64,000 nucleotides of DNA from Aquitalea palustris (GTDB lineage: Bacteria; Pseudomonadota; Gammaproteobacteria; Burkholderiales; Chromobacteriaceae): the NCBI RefSeq assembly GCF_003693445.1, contig NZ_RFAR01000046.1, positions 1-64,000 on the forward strand, read 5' to 3'. The position numbers and the translations under genes are program-made. The notes under the pieces are model-generated. The model saw only the letters and a list, made by a program, of their open reading frames with translations, was not told the DNA's origin and made no database searches. This document shows, one piece after another, positions 1-8,404 of this stretch. Positions within the stretch are counted from its first letter, which is position 1. Each line of letters starts with the position of its first letter.

Positions 1-26
1 CCGTGGGGACGCCAGGATTCAAGATC

Positions 27-55
27 AAGCCCAGTCGCGAGACTGGGCTTTTTCG
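27..55 (+). terminator. Intrinsic terminator of a gene left of the window
   Basis: A perfect 10-bp stem (AAGCCCAGTC / GACTGGGCTT) closes a GCGA tetraloop and is followed by TTTCGTTTTC. It reads left to right, so it ends a transcript that starts outside the window. The DUF1615 gene converges on it from the right. Confidence 0.85.
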
Positions 56-147
56 TTTTCGCTTTTCCTGTTGCAGTATTCCTGCCGTACGCGTTTTCCT
101 TCTTGGTCGGCAAGCAGGCTGTGTGTGGCCTGCTTGCCTGATCATTG

Positions 148-1365
148 CTATTGCCGTGCCATGCAGGCCTGGTAGCGCACATTCACCTTGTCGGCAAACC
201 ATTGCGTGGTCAGCTTGCGGCTGATTTTCGGGCTGTGCAGGTCAATTTGCGGTATGCGCTCACGTGGCAGCGGCTTGCCGGCCTGCTTGTCTGCCAGCAC
301 AAACAGCTTGCGGTACAGCTCGCTTTGCGCAAAAACACTATTCTTTTCCTGCTGCAGATCCCGTTCGATCTCGCTCTGCGTCATCTCCAGTTTCGTCTTG
401 AGTTCTAGCAGTGCCCGGTAGCTGCTGCCGCTGGCCTGTTTGCCGCTGTAGCTGAGCAAATCACCATCCAGTGCCAGCTTGCGGCCGCTGAGCTGGCTGA
501 GCGCGGCCTGGAAGGCGGCATTGCGGCTGCTGTAGCGCCCGGCATTGAAGTCGGCGAAGCGATAGCGCATGTCCTGATAAGGGGCCGGGTATTGCAGCAG
601 GATGGCGCTGCCAAAATACACGCCGCCACGGCGGGTGAACACCTCGTTGCGGATGCTGCTGCCGGTCTGGTAAGGATAGGGCCAGATCTTGACGTGGGCT
701 TCGGCGAACTCCACGCTCACCTGCATCGGGCCACCCGTGCGGATGGGGTTCTTCATATTCAGCGGCAGCCCCAGCTTGCCGGCTTCAGCCGCCATGTCTT
801 CGAACAGCAGATTCATCTCGCGCTCGGTGCGCAGGCTGTCGATGCGCGTCTTGTAGCTCTTGCCATTAGGCGAGGTTTTCAGCAGGGCGGCTTTGACCAC
901 CGGTAGCGGTACCAGGTATTTGTTGGCCCGCTCGCCAATCTTGCCCCAGACGATGGCGGGCAGATTAGGCACGGTCGGGTCGCCTTGCCAGCTGGATTCC
1001 TGCTCGATCACCGCGGCGACCGCGCAGAAGTTGTCGGCGCGGTAGGGCAGCTTGAGTGCGGTAAAGGCACTGAGGATGTCGTTGTTCCAGCCCTGGCGAT
1101 CAGCGATGCCCTGTGGCAGCAGCCGGTTCAACAAGGCGCGTGCCTGGCTGTCTGTCAGCGCTGCTTTGCTGCCGGGCGGAGTGAGCGGGCTGACGGTAAC
1201 GGGTGTGCTGACCGGCGGAGGTGTGATCACGGCCGTGGCTGCGGGTTCGCTGGCTGCGGCAGGGATGGCGGATGCTGGTACTGGTGCAGGAGGCAGACTG
1301 GTCGGTGTGGTGCTGCAGGCGCAAAGCCCGGTCAGCAACGCCAGGCTGAAAAGATGACGGGTCAT
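148..1365 (-). CDS. DUF1615 lipoprotein, lysozyme-fold-like
   Basis: Envelope lipoprotein of about 405 residues. The ATG at 1365 gives a short signal peptide (MTRHLFSLALLTGLCAC) with a lipobox cysteine near residue 17. A Pro/Ala/Thr-rich linker of roughly 70 residues follows, then the conserved domain. An upstream in-frame start would add 42 residues without signal character. The domain carries motifs that recall soluble lytic transglycosylases: EQESS (like the catalytic ES), GGPMQVS (like GLMQ) and FNAGRYSSRNAAF (like the AYNAG motif). DUF1615 has no assigned activity that I know of, so a peptidoglycan-cleaving role is an inference from these motifs. A clear paralogue lies at 60855-62108. 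The gene converges on a terminator and has no operon partner. Confidence 0.88.
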   Translation of the reverse strand: MTRHLFSLALLTGLCACSTTPTSLPPAPVPASAIPAAASEPAATAVITPPPVSTPVTVSPLTPPGSKAALTDSQARALLNRLLPQGIADRQGWNNDILSAFTALKLPYRADNFCAVAAVIEQESSWQGDPTVPNLPAIVWGKIGERANKYLVPLPVVKAALLKTSPNGKSYKTRIDSLRTEREMNLLFEDMAAEAGKLGLPLNMKNPIRTGGPMQVSVEFAEAHVKIWPYPYQTGSSIRNEVFTRRGGVYFGSAILLQYPAPYQDMRYRFADFNAGRYSSRNAAFQAALSQLSGRKLALDGDLLSYSGKQASGSSYRALLELKTKLEMTQSEIERDLQQEKNSVFAQSELYRKLFVLADKQAGKPLPRERIPQIDLHSPKISRKLTTQWFADKVNVRYQACMARQ

Positions 1366-1564
1366 ACGGATCAAGTCCAAAAGGCCAAGCCGTGACCTTA
1401 GGCTATCTGCGCCAGCGCGGCAATGGCTGCGGTCTTGCGCCATGGGCAAGCATGCTCCGCTCAGGCAGGAAAATGCTGTTGCTGACTGCACTGTTATTTA
1501 CAATGCATGTCCAGCCGGTGCAAATACCAGAACCGCAGCCAGTGGCCATGCCAGGGAGAGACCG

Positions 1565-2488
1565 ATGATTTATCTATATAGTGCGCAGGACGGTGAGCGC
1601 TATCAGCACTTGCTGCAGCAGGCGCTGCCACAGCACCAGGTATGCTGCTGGCCGCAGCCGGTGGAGGCGGCGCAGGTGAGCTATGGCGTGGTATGGAATC
1701 CACCTGCCGGTTTTTTTGCCGGCATGACGCAATTGCAGGCGGTATTCGTGCTGGGGGCTGGTGTGGACCGCATTCTGCGGCGGGATGATCTGGACCCGGC
1801 GGTGCCGGTGATCCGGCTGAGTGATGCCGGCATGGCGCAGCAGATGCTGGAATACGTGCTGTACGGTGTGCTGCATGTGCAGCGCCGTATGGACCAGTAC
1901 CAGCGCCAGCAGCAGCATCGTCAGTGGCAGGCTGTGGCGGCGACGGCTGCCAGCGAGACCCGGATTGGGGTTCTGGGCTTGGGTGAGATCGGCGGCAAGG
2001 TGGCACAAGCTTTGGCGGCAATGGGTTATGCCGTGGCTGGCTGGAGCCGGCAGGGGCGGCAGCTGCCGGGCGTGGCTGATTTTGTCGGTGAGCAGGGTTT
2101 GCCAGCCTTGCTGGCACGCAGCGATATTCTGGTTAATCTGCTACCGGCTACGGCGGCAACCCGTGGCTTGCTAGGTAGCGAGCTGTTACGGCAGTTACCG
2201 CGCGGTGCCGCACTGATCAATGCCGGGCGTGGTGAGCAAGTGGATGAGGCCGCCTTGCTGGGTATGCTGGACAGCGGCCATCTGCGTTTTGCTTTGCTGG
2301 ATGTGTTTGTGGTGGAGCCGTTGGAAAGCGTGCATCCATTATGGAGCCACCCTGCGGTGCTGCTGACGCCGCATATTGCAGCGATGACGCTGGCCGAGCC
2401 TGCAGTGGCGCAGATTGTGGCCAATCTGCAGGCGCTGCAGCAAGGTTTGCCGCCGCAGGGCCTGGTGCTACGGGAACGCGGTTACTGA
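1565..2488 (+). CDS. ghrA: Glyoxylate/hydroxypyruvate reductase A
   Basis: NAD(P)H-dependent D-2-hydroxyacid dehydrogenase family enzyme, expected to reduce glyoxylate to glycolate and hydroxypyruvate to glycerate in the cytosol. The ATG at 1565 gives 307 residues, the usual GhrA length, beginning MIYLYSAQDGERY; the 41 in-frame codons upstream do not look like coding sequence. The Rossmann motif GLGEIGGKVAQALAAMG sits near residue 140. The catalytic Arg is in NAGRGEQVDE and the catalytic His in LTPHIAAMT. The 3' end overlaps the convergent LysM gene by 7 bp. Substrate preference within the family cannot be read from sequence alone. Confidence 0.88.
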   Translation: MIYLYSAQDGERYQHLLQQALPQHQVCCWPQPVEAAQVSYGVVWNPPAGFFAGMTQLQAVFVLGAGVDRILRRDDLDPAVPVIRLSDAGMAQQMLEYVLYGVLHVQRRMDQYQRQQQHRQWQAVAATAASETRIGVLGLGEIGGKVAQALAAMGYAVAGWSRQGRQLPGVADFVGEQGLPALLARSDILVNLLPATAATRGLLGSELLRQLPRGAALINAGRGEQVDEAALLGMLDSGHLRFALLDVFVVEPLESVHPLWSHPAVLLTPHIAAMTLAEPAVAQIVANLQALQQGLPPQGLVLRERGY

Positions 2489-3159
2489 GCCGGCAGTGCC
2501 GACAAGGGATCGATGGCCTTGCCCTGGCGGCGCAGCTCGAAATGCAGCATGTCGCGTGTAGTGCCGGAGCGGCCTAATGTGGCAATTTGCTGCCCGGCTT
2601 TGACTGTTTGGCCTTCTTTTACCATTAGCGTCTGATTGTGGGCATAGGCAGTGAGGTAATCATTGCCATGCTTGATGATGAGCAGGTTGCCATAGGCGCG
2701 TATGCCCTTGCCGGCATAGGCGACGGTGCCACTGGCGGCTGCGCGTACCGGATCGCCCGCCTTGCCGGCAATGTCTATGCCCTTGTTGCTGCTGCCATTG
2801 AACTTGCCAATTACCTGGCCGGTGGCCGGCCATTGCAGTGCGATGGCAGAGACCGCCGGGCGTGCTGGTGTGCTGGGGACCGTTTTGGCGCTAGGTTTGG
2901 CCTGGCTTGGACTGCTGGCGGTCTGCTGCGGGCTGACGCGCAGCAATTGGCCGGCATTGATGCTGGAAGGGTCTTTCAGCTGATTCCAGCTCACCAGATT
3001 GCCCACGCTCTGACGATGTTTGAGGGCTATGCGGTACAGGGTGTCACCAGGCTGCACCCGGTAGAAACCTGCCGGCGCTGGCGGGTAGTCAGGCAGCGTG
3101 CTGCAGGCGCTTATCAGTAGTATCAGCAGCAGGCCGCAGAGGCGTAGAAGGGATTGCAT
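2482..3159 (-). CDS. LysM/LytM (M23-like) lipoprotein, NlpD-type amidase activator
   Basis: Outer-membrane lipoprotein of 225 residues. A signal peptide with lipobox LISAC puts the lipidated Cys at residue 19. A LysM domain (about residues 32-76, FYRVQPGDTLYRIA) should bind peptidoglycan, and a C-terminal LytM/M23 domain follows (about 110-222). The zinc ligands of active M23 peptidases appear lost: the HxxxD motif reads GIDIAG and the HxH motif reads YAHN. That pattern is known for NlpD and EnvC, which activate AmiA/B/C amidases instead of cutting peptidoglycan. A septal-splitting role with an AmiC-type amidase is therefore inferred. It is shorter than E. coli NlpD and not next to rpoS or pcm, so I give no symbol. 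Confidence 0.82.
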   Translation of the reverse strand: MQSLLRLCGLLLILLISACSTLPDYPPAPAGFYRVQPGDTLYRIALKHRQSVGNLVSWNQLKDPSSINAGQLLRVSPQQTASSPSQAKPSAKTVPSTPARPAVSAIALQWPATGQVIGKFNGSSNKGIDIAGKAGDPVRAAASGTVAYAGKGIRAYGNLLIIKHGNDYLTAYAHNQTLMVKEGQTVKAGQQIATLGRSGTTRDMLHFELRRQGKAIDPLSALPAQ

Positions 3160-3264
3160 GCGGGCATTTTAGCATTGCCATGCACCACCGGCGGAGTTGG
3201 CTGGTTTTCGTGCCGTTTGCCCACTAAGCTGAAAGCCCCGCTGCAGTTTTGAAAGGAGTGCACG

Positions 3265-3510
3265 ATGGCCGATGAACCGTTCTCGCCGCAGAGCTTTCCC
3301 TATGCCGTAGAAGTGGAGGCCGGCAAGCATTACTGGTGGTGTGCCTGTGGACAAAGCGACAAGCAGCCGTTCTGCGATGGCAGCCATGCCGGCTCCTGTT
3401 TCAGCCCGGTGGAGTATGTGGCCGAGCAAAGCGGGCTGGTGTATTTCTGTGGCTGCAAGCTGAGTGAAGGCAAGCCCTTGTGCGATGGTTCGCACAGCCA
3501 GTTGTCCTGA
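3265..3510 (+). CDS. CDGSH iron-sulfur domain protein (two motifs)
   Basis: Small 81-residue protein with two CDGSH-type [2Fe-2S] sites: CACGQSDKQPFCDGSH and CGCKLSEGKPLCDGSH. Each supplies the three Cys and one His ligands of the mitoNEET-like cluster. Two sites in one chain is a known bacterial layout. No membrane anchor is visible, so it is probably soluble; a redox or cluster-transfer role is inferred from the family. A good ribosome-binding site (GAAAGGAG) precedes the ATG. It stands alone and ends at a strong terminator. Confidence 0.9.
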   Translation: MADEPFSPQSFPYAVEVEAGKHYWWCACGQSDKQPFCDGSHAGSCFSPVEYVAEQSGLVYFCGCKLSEGKPLCDGSHSQLS

Positions 3511-3530
3511 GCTGTTGGTGTAGCTGAATG

Positions 3531-3560
3531 ACAAAACCCCCGCAAGCGGGGGTTTTGTTT
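3531..3560. terminator. Bidirectional terminator between CDGSH gene and ettA
   Basis: ACAAAACCCCC pairs with GGGGGTTTTGT around a GCAAGC-like loop. The A-run on the left and T-run on the right let it work for both convergent genes. Confidence 0.88.
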
Positions 3561-3573
3561 TGCTGCAGGCTGA

Positions 3574-5241
3574 TCAGCGGATGATCGGCTTGTAGCGGAT
3601 ACGCTTGGGCTTGGCACCTTCTTCGCCCAGACGCTTTTTCTTGTCGGCTTCGTATTCCTGGTAGTTGCCGTCAAAGAAGGTCCACTGCGATTCGCCTTCC
3701 GCCGCCAGGATGTGGGTGGCGATACGGTCGAGGAACCAGCGGTCGTGGGAGATCACGAACACGGTACCGGCGAATTCCAGCAGCGCATCTTCCAGCGCGC
3801 GCAAGGTTTCCACGTCCAGGTCATTGGACGGTTCATCCAGCAGCAGCACGTTGCCGCCCTTGAGCAGGGTCTTGGCCAGATGCAGACGGCCACGCTCACC
3901 ACCGGACAGCATGCCCACCTTCTTCTGCTGGTCGGCACCCTTGAAGTTGAAGCGGCCCAGATACGCGCGGCTGGACATTTCAAAGCGGCCAACCGTCAGG
4001 ATGTCGGCACCACCGGACACGTCGTCGAATACGGTCTTGTCGTCTTCCAGGCCTTCGCGGCTCTGTTCGACAAAGGCCATCTGCACGGTCTGGCCGATAC
4101 TCACGGTACCGGAGTCCGGCTGCTCCTTGCCGGCAATCATCTTGAACAGCGTCGATTTACCGGCACCGTTGGGGCCGATGATGCCGACGATGGCACCGGC
4201 CGGCGCCTTGAACGACAGGTTGTCGATCAGCAGGCGGTCGCCAAAGCCCTTGGACACGCCGTCGAATTCGATCACTTCATTACCCAGGCGCTCGGCCACC
4301 GGGATGAAGATTTCCTGGGTCTCGTTACGCTTCTGGGTTTCGTAGCTGGACAGTTCTTCGAAGCGGGCAATACGTGCCTTGGACTTGGCCTGACGGCCCT
4401 TGGGGTTCTGGCGCACCCATTCCAGTTCCTGCTTCATCGCCTTCATGCGGGCGCCTTCGCTCTTGGCTTCCTTCTCCAGGCGCTCTTCCTTCTGCTCCAG
4501 CCAGCTGGAGTAGTTGCCCTTCCACGGGATGCCTTCGCCACGGTCCAGTTCCAGAATCCATTCGGCGGCATTGTCGAGGAAGTAGCGGTCGTGAGTCACG
4601 GCTACTACGGTGCCGGGGAAGCGCACCAGGAATTGTTCCAGCCACTCAACTGATTCGGCGTCCAGGTGGTTGGTGGGTTCGTCCAGCAGCAGCATGTCCG
4701 GCTTGGACAGCAGCAGCTTGCACAGCGCCACGCGGCGCTTTTCACCACCGGACAGCGGGCCGATCTTGGCGTCCCACGGCGGCAGGCGCAGTGCGTCGGC
4801 GGCCAGTTCCAGCTGCAGTTGTACATTGTCACCTGCGCCGGCAGAGATAATGGCTTCCAGCTTGGCCTGTTCTTCGGCCAGGGCGTCGAAGTCGGCATCT
4901 TCTTCGGCGTAGGCGGCATACACTTCTTCCAGGCGCTTTTGCGCGCCCATCACATCACCCATGCCGCTTTCCACTTCCTCGCGCACGGTCTTTTCCGGGT
5001 CCAGCTGCGGTTCCTGCGGCAGGTAGCCGATTTTCACACCCGGCAGATGCTGTACTTCGCCGTCGTATTCCTTGTCCACATTGGCCATGATGCGCAGCAC
5101 GGTGGATTTACCGGAGCCGTTCAGGCCCAGCAGGCCGATCTTGGCACCGGGGAAGAAGGACAGCGAAATATCCTTGATGATCTGGCGCTTGGGCGGCACC
5201 ACTTTGCTCACGCGGAGCATAGACATTACATATTGAGCCAT
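3574..5241 (-). CDS. ettA: Energy-dependent translational throttle protein EttA (ABC-F)
   Basis: ABC-F ATPase of 555 residues, the standard EttA length. In E. coli it binds the ribosomal E site and gates the first elongation steps according to ATP/ADP ratio. Two ATP-binding cassettes are present, with Walker A motifs GLNGSGKST and GPNGAGKST, signature motifs LSGGEKRRVAL and LSGGERGRLHL, and Walker B regions LLLDEPTNHLD and LLLDEPSNDLD. Between them is the charged linker typical of ABC-F proteins. There are no membrane segments. The start (MAQYVMSMLRVSKVVPPKR) matches the EttA N-terminus. It is monocistronic, bounded by the terminators at 3531 and 5283. Confidence 0.95.
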   Translation of the reverse strand: MAQYVMSMLRVSKVVPPKRQIIKDISLSFFPGAKIGLLGLNGSGKSTVLRIMANVDKEYDGEVQHLPGVKIGYLPQEPQLDPEKTVREEVESGMGDVMGAQKRLEEVYAAYAEEDADFDALAEEQAKLEAIISAGAGDNVQLQLELAADALRLPPWDAKIGPLSGGEKRRVALCKLLLSKPDMLLLDEPTNHLDAESVEWLEQFLVRFPGTVVAVTHDRYFLDNAAEWILELDRGEGIPWKGNYSSWLEQKEERLEKEAKSEGARMKAMKQELEWVRQNPKGRQAKSKARIARFEELSSYETQKRNETQEIFIPVAERLGNEVIEFDGVSKGFGDRLLIDNLSFKAPAGAIVGIIGPNGAGKSTLFKMIAGKEQPDSGTVSIGQTVQMAFVEQSREGLEDDKTVFDDVSGGADILTVGRFEMSSRAYLGRFNFKGADQQKKVGMLSGGERGRLHLAKTLLKGGNVLLLDEPSNDLDVETLRALEDALLEFAGTVFVISHDRWFLDRIATHILAAEGESQWTFFDGNYQEYEADKKKRLGEEGAKPKRIRYKPIIR

Positions 5242-5282
5242 GAGGGACCACGCAGAAGGTAATCGTTAATGGGGGGATTCTA

Positions 5283-5318
5283 CCAAAAGCAGGCCGTGCT
5301 GGCGTTGCCTGCTTTTGG
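5283..5318 (-). terminator. Inverted repeat, probable terminator of DUF456 gene
   Basis: Two perfect 12-bp arms (CCAAAAGCAGGC and GCCTGCTTTTGG) are separated by 12 nt, directly downstream of the DUF456 stop and upstream of ettA. The trailing T-run on the minus strand is short, so termination strength is uncertain. Confidence 0.55.
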
Positions 5319-5325
5319 GACTGCT

Positions 5326-5805
5326 TTACCAGAACCAGGCCAGGATGGCGGTGGTGAGCATGGCGAAGGCGCAGCCGATCTTGGCGGCAGTGCCGACCAG
5401 AAAGCCGGCCAGCGTCCCCAGGCCCACGCGCCCAGCCTGCCAGGCGTCGCGCCGGGCAATGAATTCGCCCACCATGGCGCCGAGCAGTGGCCCGAGAATG
5501 ACGCCGGCCAGCCCCATGGGCAGGCCGGCAATGCTGCCGATAAAGGCGCCCCACAATGCCTGCTTGCTGGCACCGGTCATCTTGGCGCCCAACAGGCCGG
5601 CGAGAAAATCCACGGCAACGCCGCACAGGGTGATCAGCGTCAGGATGGTGAGTGACAGGCTGCCCAGGTGCTGGAAGTCATCGACCCAGCCGATCAGCAG
5701 CAAGCCACCCAGCATCAGCGGCAGACCGGGCAGGGCGGGAAACAGGATGCCGGCCATGCCGATGAGGATCAGCAGGCTGGCCAGCAGGGTGAGCAGGATG
5801 GTCAT
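5326..5805 (-). CDS. DUF456 family small membrane protein
   Basis: Hydrophobic protein of 159 residues with about four membrane segments and a glycine-rich, zipper-like core (GAFIGSIAGLPMGLAGVILGPLLGAMVGE, split across helices 3 and 4). This is typical of DUF456. No function is established for the family and no catalytic residues are evident. It is a single gene between ppk1 and ettA; the 100 bp between it and ppk1 hold no other gene. Confidence 0.78.
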   Translation of the reverse strand: MTILLTLLASLLILIGMAGILFPALPGLPLMLGGLLLIGWVDDFQHLGSLSLTILTLITLCGVAVDFLAGLLGAKMTGASKQALWGAFIGSIAGLPMGLAGVILGPLLGAMVGEFIARRDAWQAGRVGLGTLAGFLVGTAAKIGCAFAMLTTAILAWFW

Positions 5806-5905
5806 GTGGCTTCCTTGTCAGTAGCGGCAACACCATGAGAAAGCGGCCGGGCGACGGAAGTTCCGCCGGCCGGCCGCCGTGTCCTCTGCCTACTGCAGGC
5901 TGGCT

Positions 5906-7963
5906 TTAGCGGGCATATTCTTCCAGCAGCACATTCTGCGCGCAGCGCTCCTTGCCACGGCTGGGGCGACGTTTGTAGCTGCCATCCGGCTGCATGTCCC
6001 AGGCGTTGACATTGTCTTCCAGGTACAGGCGCAGCGCTTCCTTGATGATGCGGCGCTTGACCTTGGGGTCGAGGATGGGCGAGCAGGTTTCAATGCGGCG
6101 GAACAGGTTGCGGCCCATCCAGTCGGCACTGGCGATGTAAAGATTTTCCTGCTTGTCGTTATAGAAGTAGTAGACGCGCGGATGTTCGAGGAAGCGGCCC
6201 ACTACCGAGCGCACGGTGATGTTTTCCGACAGGCCCGGTACGCCCGGACGCAGGGCGCACACGCCACGGATGATCAGCTGGATCTTCACCCCGGCCTGGC
6301 TGGCACGGTACAGGGCATGAATCACCTGTGGTTCCAGCAGGGCATTCATCTTGGCGATGATCTGCGCCGGACGGCCTTGCTGGGCGTGTTCGATTTCGCG
6401 TTCGATGGAGTCAAGCAGCAGGCTGTGCAGGGTAAACGGGCTCTGGTACAGCTGTTTGAGCTGGCTGGCACGGCCCAGACCGGTCAGTTGCACGAAGATG
6501 TCGTTCACATCGCTGGCGATGTCTTCGTTGCAGGTGAGCAGGCCCAGATCGGTATAGAAGCGGGCGGTGCGCGGATGGTAGTTGCCGGTGCCCAGATGCA
6601 CGTAGCGGCGCAGGCGTTTGTCTTCGCGGCGGATCACCATCAGCATCTTGGCATGGACCTTGTAGCCAAACACGCCATACACCACGTGTGCGCCGGCATC
6701 TTCCAGATGGCTGGCCCAGCTGATGTTGGCTTCTTCGTCGAAGCGCGCCATCAGTTCCAGTACCACGGTGACCTGCTTGCCGGCACGGGCGGCGGCGATC
6801 AGCGATTCCATCAGCACCGAGTCGGTACCGGTGCGGTATACCGTCATCTTGATGGCCACGACCTGCGGGTCGGTGGCAGCCAGATTCAGCATGTCGATGA
6901 CCGGCTGGAAGCTCTGGAAGGGGTGGTGCAGCAGGATGTCACCCTTGCGGATGGCATCGAACAGCGGCACTTTCTTGTCCAGCTGGTCGGGCAATGAGGG
7001 CACGAAGGGCGGGAATTTCAGGTCGGGACGGTCCACCAGATCCGGCACCTGCATCAGGCGTACCAGGTTGACCGGGCCGTTGACACGGTAGACATCCTGC
7101 TTTTTCAGGTTGAACTGGGTGAGCAGGAATTCTTCCATGTGCGGCGGGCAGGTATCGGCGATTTCCAGCCGTACCGCATCGCCAAACTGGCGCTGGCGCA
7201 ATTCGCCTTGCAGGGCGGTGCGCAGGTTTTTCAGGTCTTCGTCTTCCACGGTCAGTTCGCTGTCGCGGGTAACGCGGAACTGGTAGCAGCCCTTGACCGT
7301 CATGCCAAGGAACAGCTCGTGCACATGCGAGTGCAGGATGGAGGACAGGAAGACAAAGGTGTGCGGGTGGCCGTTGCACACTTCCGGCGGCACCTTGATC
7401 ACCCGCGGCAGGATGCGCGGGGCCTGCACGATGGCGATGTCGGACTGGCGGCCAAAGGCATCACGTCCTTCCAGTTCCACCGCGAAGTTGAGCGATTTGT
7501 TCAACACCTTGGGGAAGGGGTGGGACGGGTCGAGTCCGATGGGGGTGAGGATGGGCAGCAGCTCGTTGCTGAAGAAATCATGCACCCATTGCTGTTGCAA
7601 CTCGGTCCATTCGGTACGGCGCAGAAAGATGATGTCTTCCTGGCGCAGCGCCGGAAACAGTACGTCACTCATCACGGCGTATTGCTGGCGCACCAGTTCG
7701 TGCGAGGCGGCAGACACCTTGGCCATGATCTGTGCCGGTGTTGAGCCATCGGCCAGAATGCGGCTGGGGGTGAGCTGGGCGGTATCTTTCAGCCAGGCCA
7801 TGCGCACTTCGAAAAACTCGTCCAGATTGGAGGAGACGATGCACAGGTATTTCAGGCGCTCCAGCAGCGGCAGGCTTGCATCTTCGGCCTGCGCCAGTAC
7901 TCTGCGGTTGAATTCGATCAGGCCCAGTTCACGGTTGAGCAGCAACTCGTGGGTTTGTGACAT
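5906..7963 (-). CDS. ppk1: Polyphosphate kinase 1
   Basis: Makes polyphosphate reversibly from ATP at the inner membrane or cytosol. The ATG at 7963 gives 685 residues starting MSQTHELLLNRELGLIEFNRR, as in the PPK1 family; a TTG 12 codons upstream is less likely. Order: N domain (ELGLIEFNRRVLAQAED), head domain, then two PLD-like C domains. The autophosphorylated His lies in the first (YKVHAKMLMVIRRE), followed by LGTGNYHPRTARFYTDLGLLT. The second C domain carries IASADWMGRNLFRRIE. No ppx gene is adjacent, though the two are often linked in other bacteria. Confidence 0.95.
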   Translation of the reverse strand: MSQTHELLLNRELGLIEFNRRVLAQAEDASLPLLERLKYLCIVSSNLDEFFEVRMAWLKDTAQLTPSRILADGSTPAQIMAKVSAASHELVRQQYAVMSDVLFPALRQEDIIFLRRTEWTELQQQWVHDFFSNELLPILTPIGLDPSHPFPKVLNKSLNFAVELEGRDAFGRQSDIAIVQAPRILPRVIKVPPEVCNGHPHTFVFLSSILHSHVHELFLGMTVKGCYQFRVTRDSELTVEDEDLKNLRTALQGELRQRQFGDAVRLEIADTCPPHMEEFLLTQFNLKKQDVYRVNGPVNLVRLMQVPDLVDRPDLKFPPFVPSLPDQLDKKVPLFDAIRKGDILLHHPFQSFQPVIDMLNLAATDPQVVAIKMTVYRTGTDSVLMESLIAAARAGKQVTVVLELMARFDEEANISWASHLEDAGAHVVYGVFGYKVHAKMLMVIRREDKRLRRYVHLGTGNYHPRTARFYTDLGLLTCNEDIASDVNDIFVQLTGLGRASQLKQLYQSPFTLHSLLLDSIEREIEHAQQGRPAQIIAKMNALLEPQVIHALYRASQAGVKIQLIIRGVCALRPGVPGLSENITVRSVVGRFLEHPRVYYFYNDKQENLYIASADWMGRNLFRRIETCSPILDPKVKRRIIKEALRLYLEDNVNAWDMQPDGSYKRRPSRGKERCAQNVLLEEYAR

Positions 7964-7996
7964 ACGGTTTCGCGCCAATGATGAGAGAGGTTGAGA

Positions 7997-8022
7997 CAAA
8001 AAAGCCCTCGGTCAGGAGGGCT
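7997..8022 (-). terminator. Intrinsic terminator after yggX
   Basis: On the minus strand AGCCCTC pairs with GAGGGCT around a 6-nt loop and is followed by TTTTTTG. It separates the yggX transcript from ppk1. Confidence 0.85.
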
Positions 8023-8033
8023 CTGCGTATTGA

Positions 8034-8306
8034 TTACTGCTGCGGCGGCGTGTAGCCGGCCGGTGCATCGGCACCGGCGCCGAAGAAATAGGCTTCCAGC
8101 TGCGCTGCCAGGTACTGGCGGGCGCGGGCATCGGCCAGGCTCAGACGGTTTTCGTTGATCAGCATGGTCTGATAACGCAACCAGCCTTGCCAGGCTTCCT
8201 TGGAAACACTTTCATACACACGCTTGCCCAGCTCGCCCGGCAACGGGGGGAAGTCGAGACCTTCCGCCTCGCGACCCAGCTTGATGCAATTGACGTTTCT
8301 TGCCAT
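8034..8306 (-). CDS. yggX: Fe(II)-trafficking protein YggX
   Basis: Small cytosolic protein of 90 residues beginning [21 protein letters not shown], as in the YggX family, with a conserved Cys near the N-terminus. In enteric bacteria YggX protects Fe-S clusters and limits Fenton damage. [19 protein letters not shown] is the family core. The start at 8306 is chosen because it aligns with the family; an upstream in-frame codon adds five residues. It lies downstream of argA on the same strand with a gap of about 100 bp. In many proteobacteria it pairs with mutY, which is not seen here. Confidence 0.93.
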   Translation of the reverse strand: MARNVNCIKLGREAEGLDFPPLPGELGKRVYESVSKEAWQGWLRYQTMLINENRLSLADARARQYLAAQLEAYFFGAGADAPAGYTPPQQ

Positions 8307-8404
8307 TGCGAATCCTTGCAAAAGTTAAACCGAATATACTGCGGTATTGTGTCACAGACATGAAACCCTTCCAACCATGCCGGGGCTGTGGCTGAAGCCG
8401 GGTT

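Noticed and set aside
1-14. GGGGACGCCA at the left edge as the 3' end of a tRNA or similar RNA
   Set aside because: Only 14 bases are visible; no T-arm or acceptor pairing can be checked.
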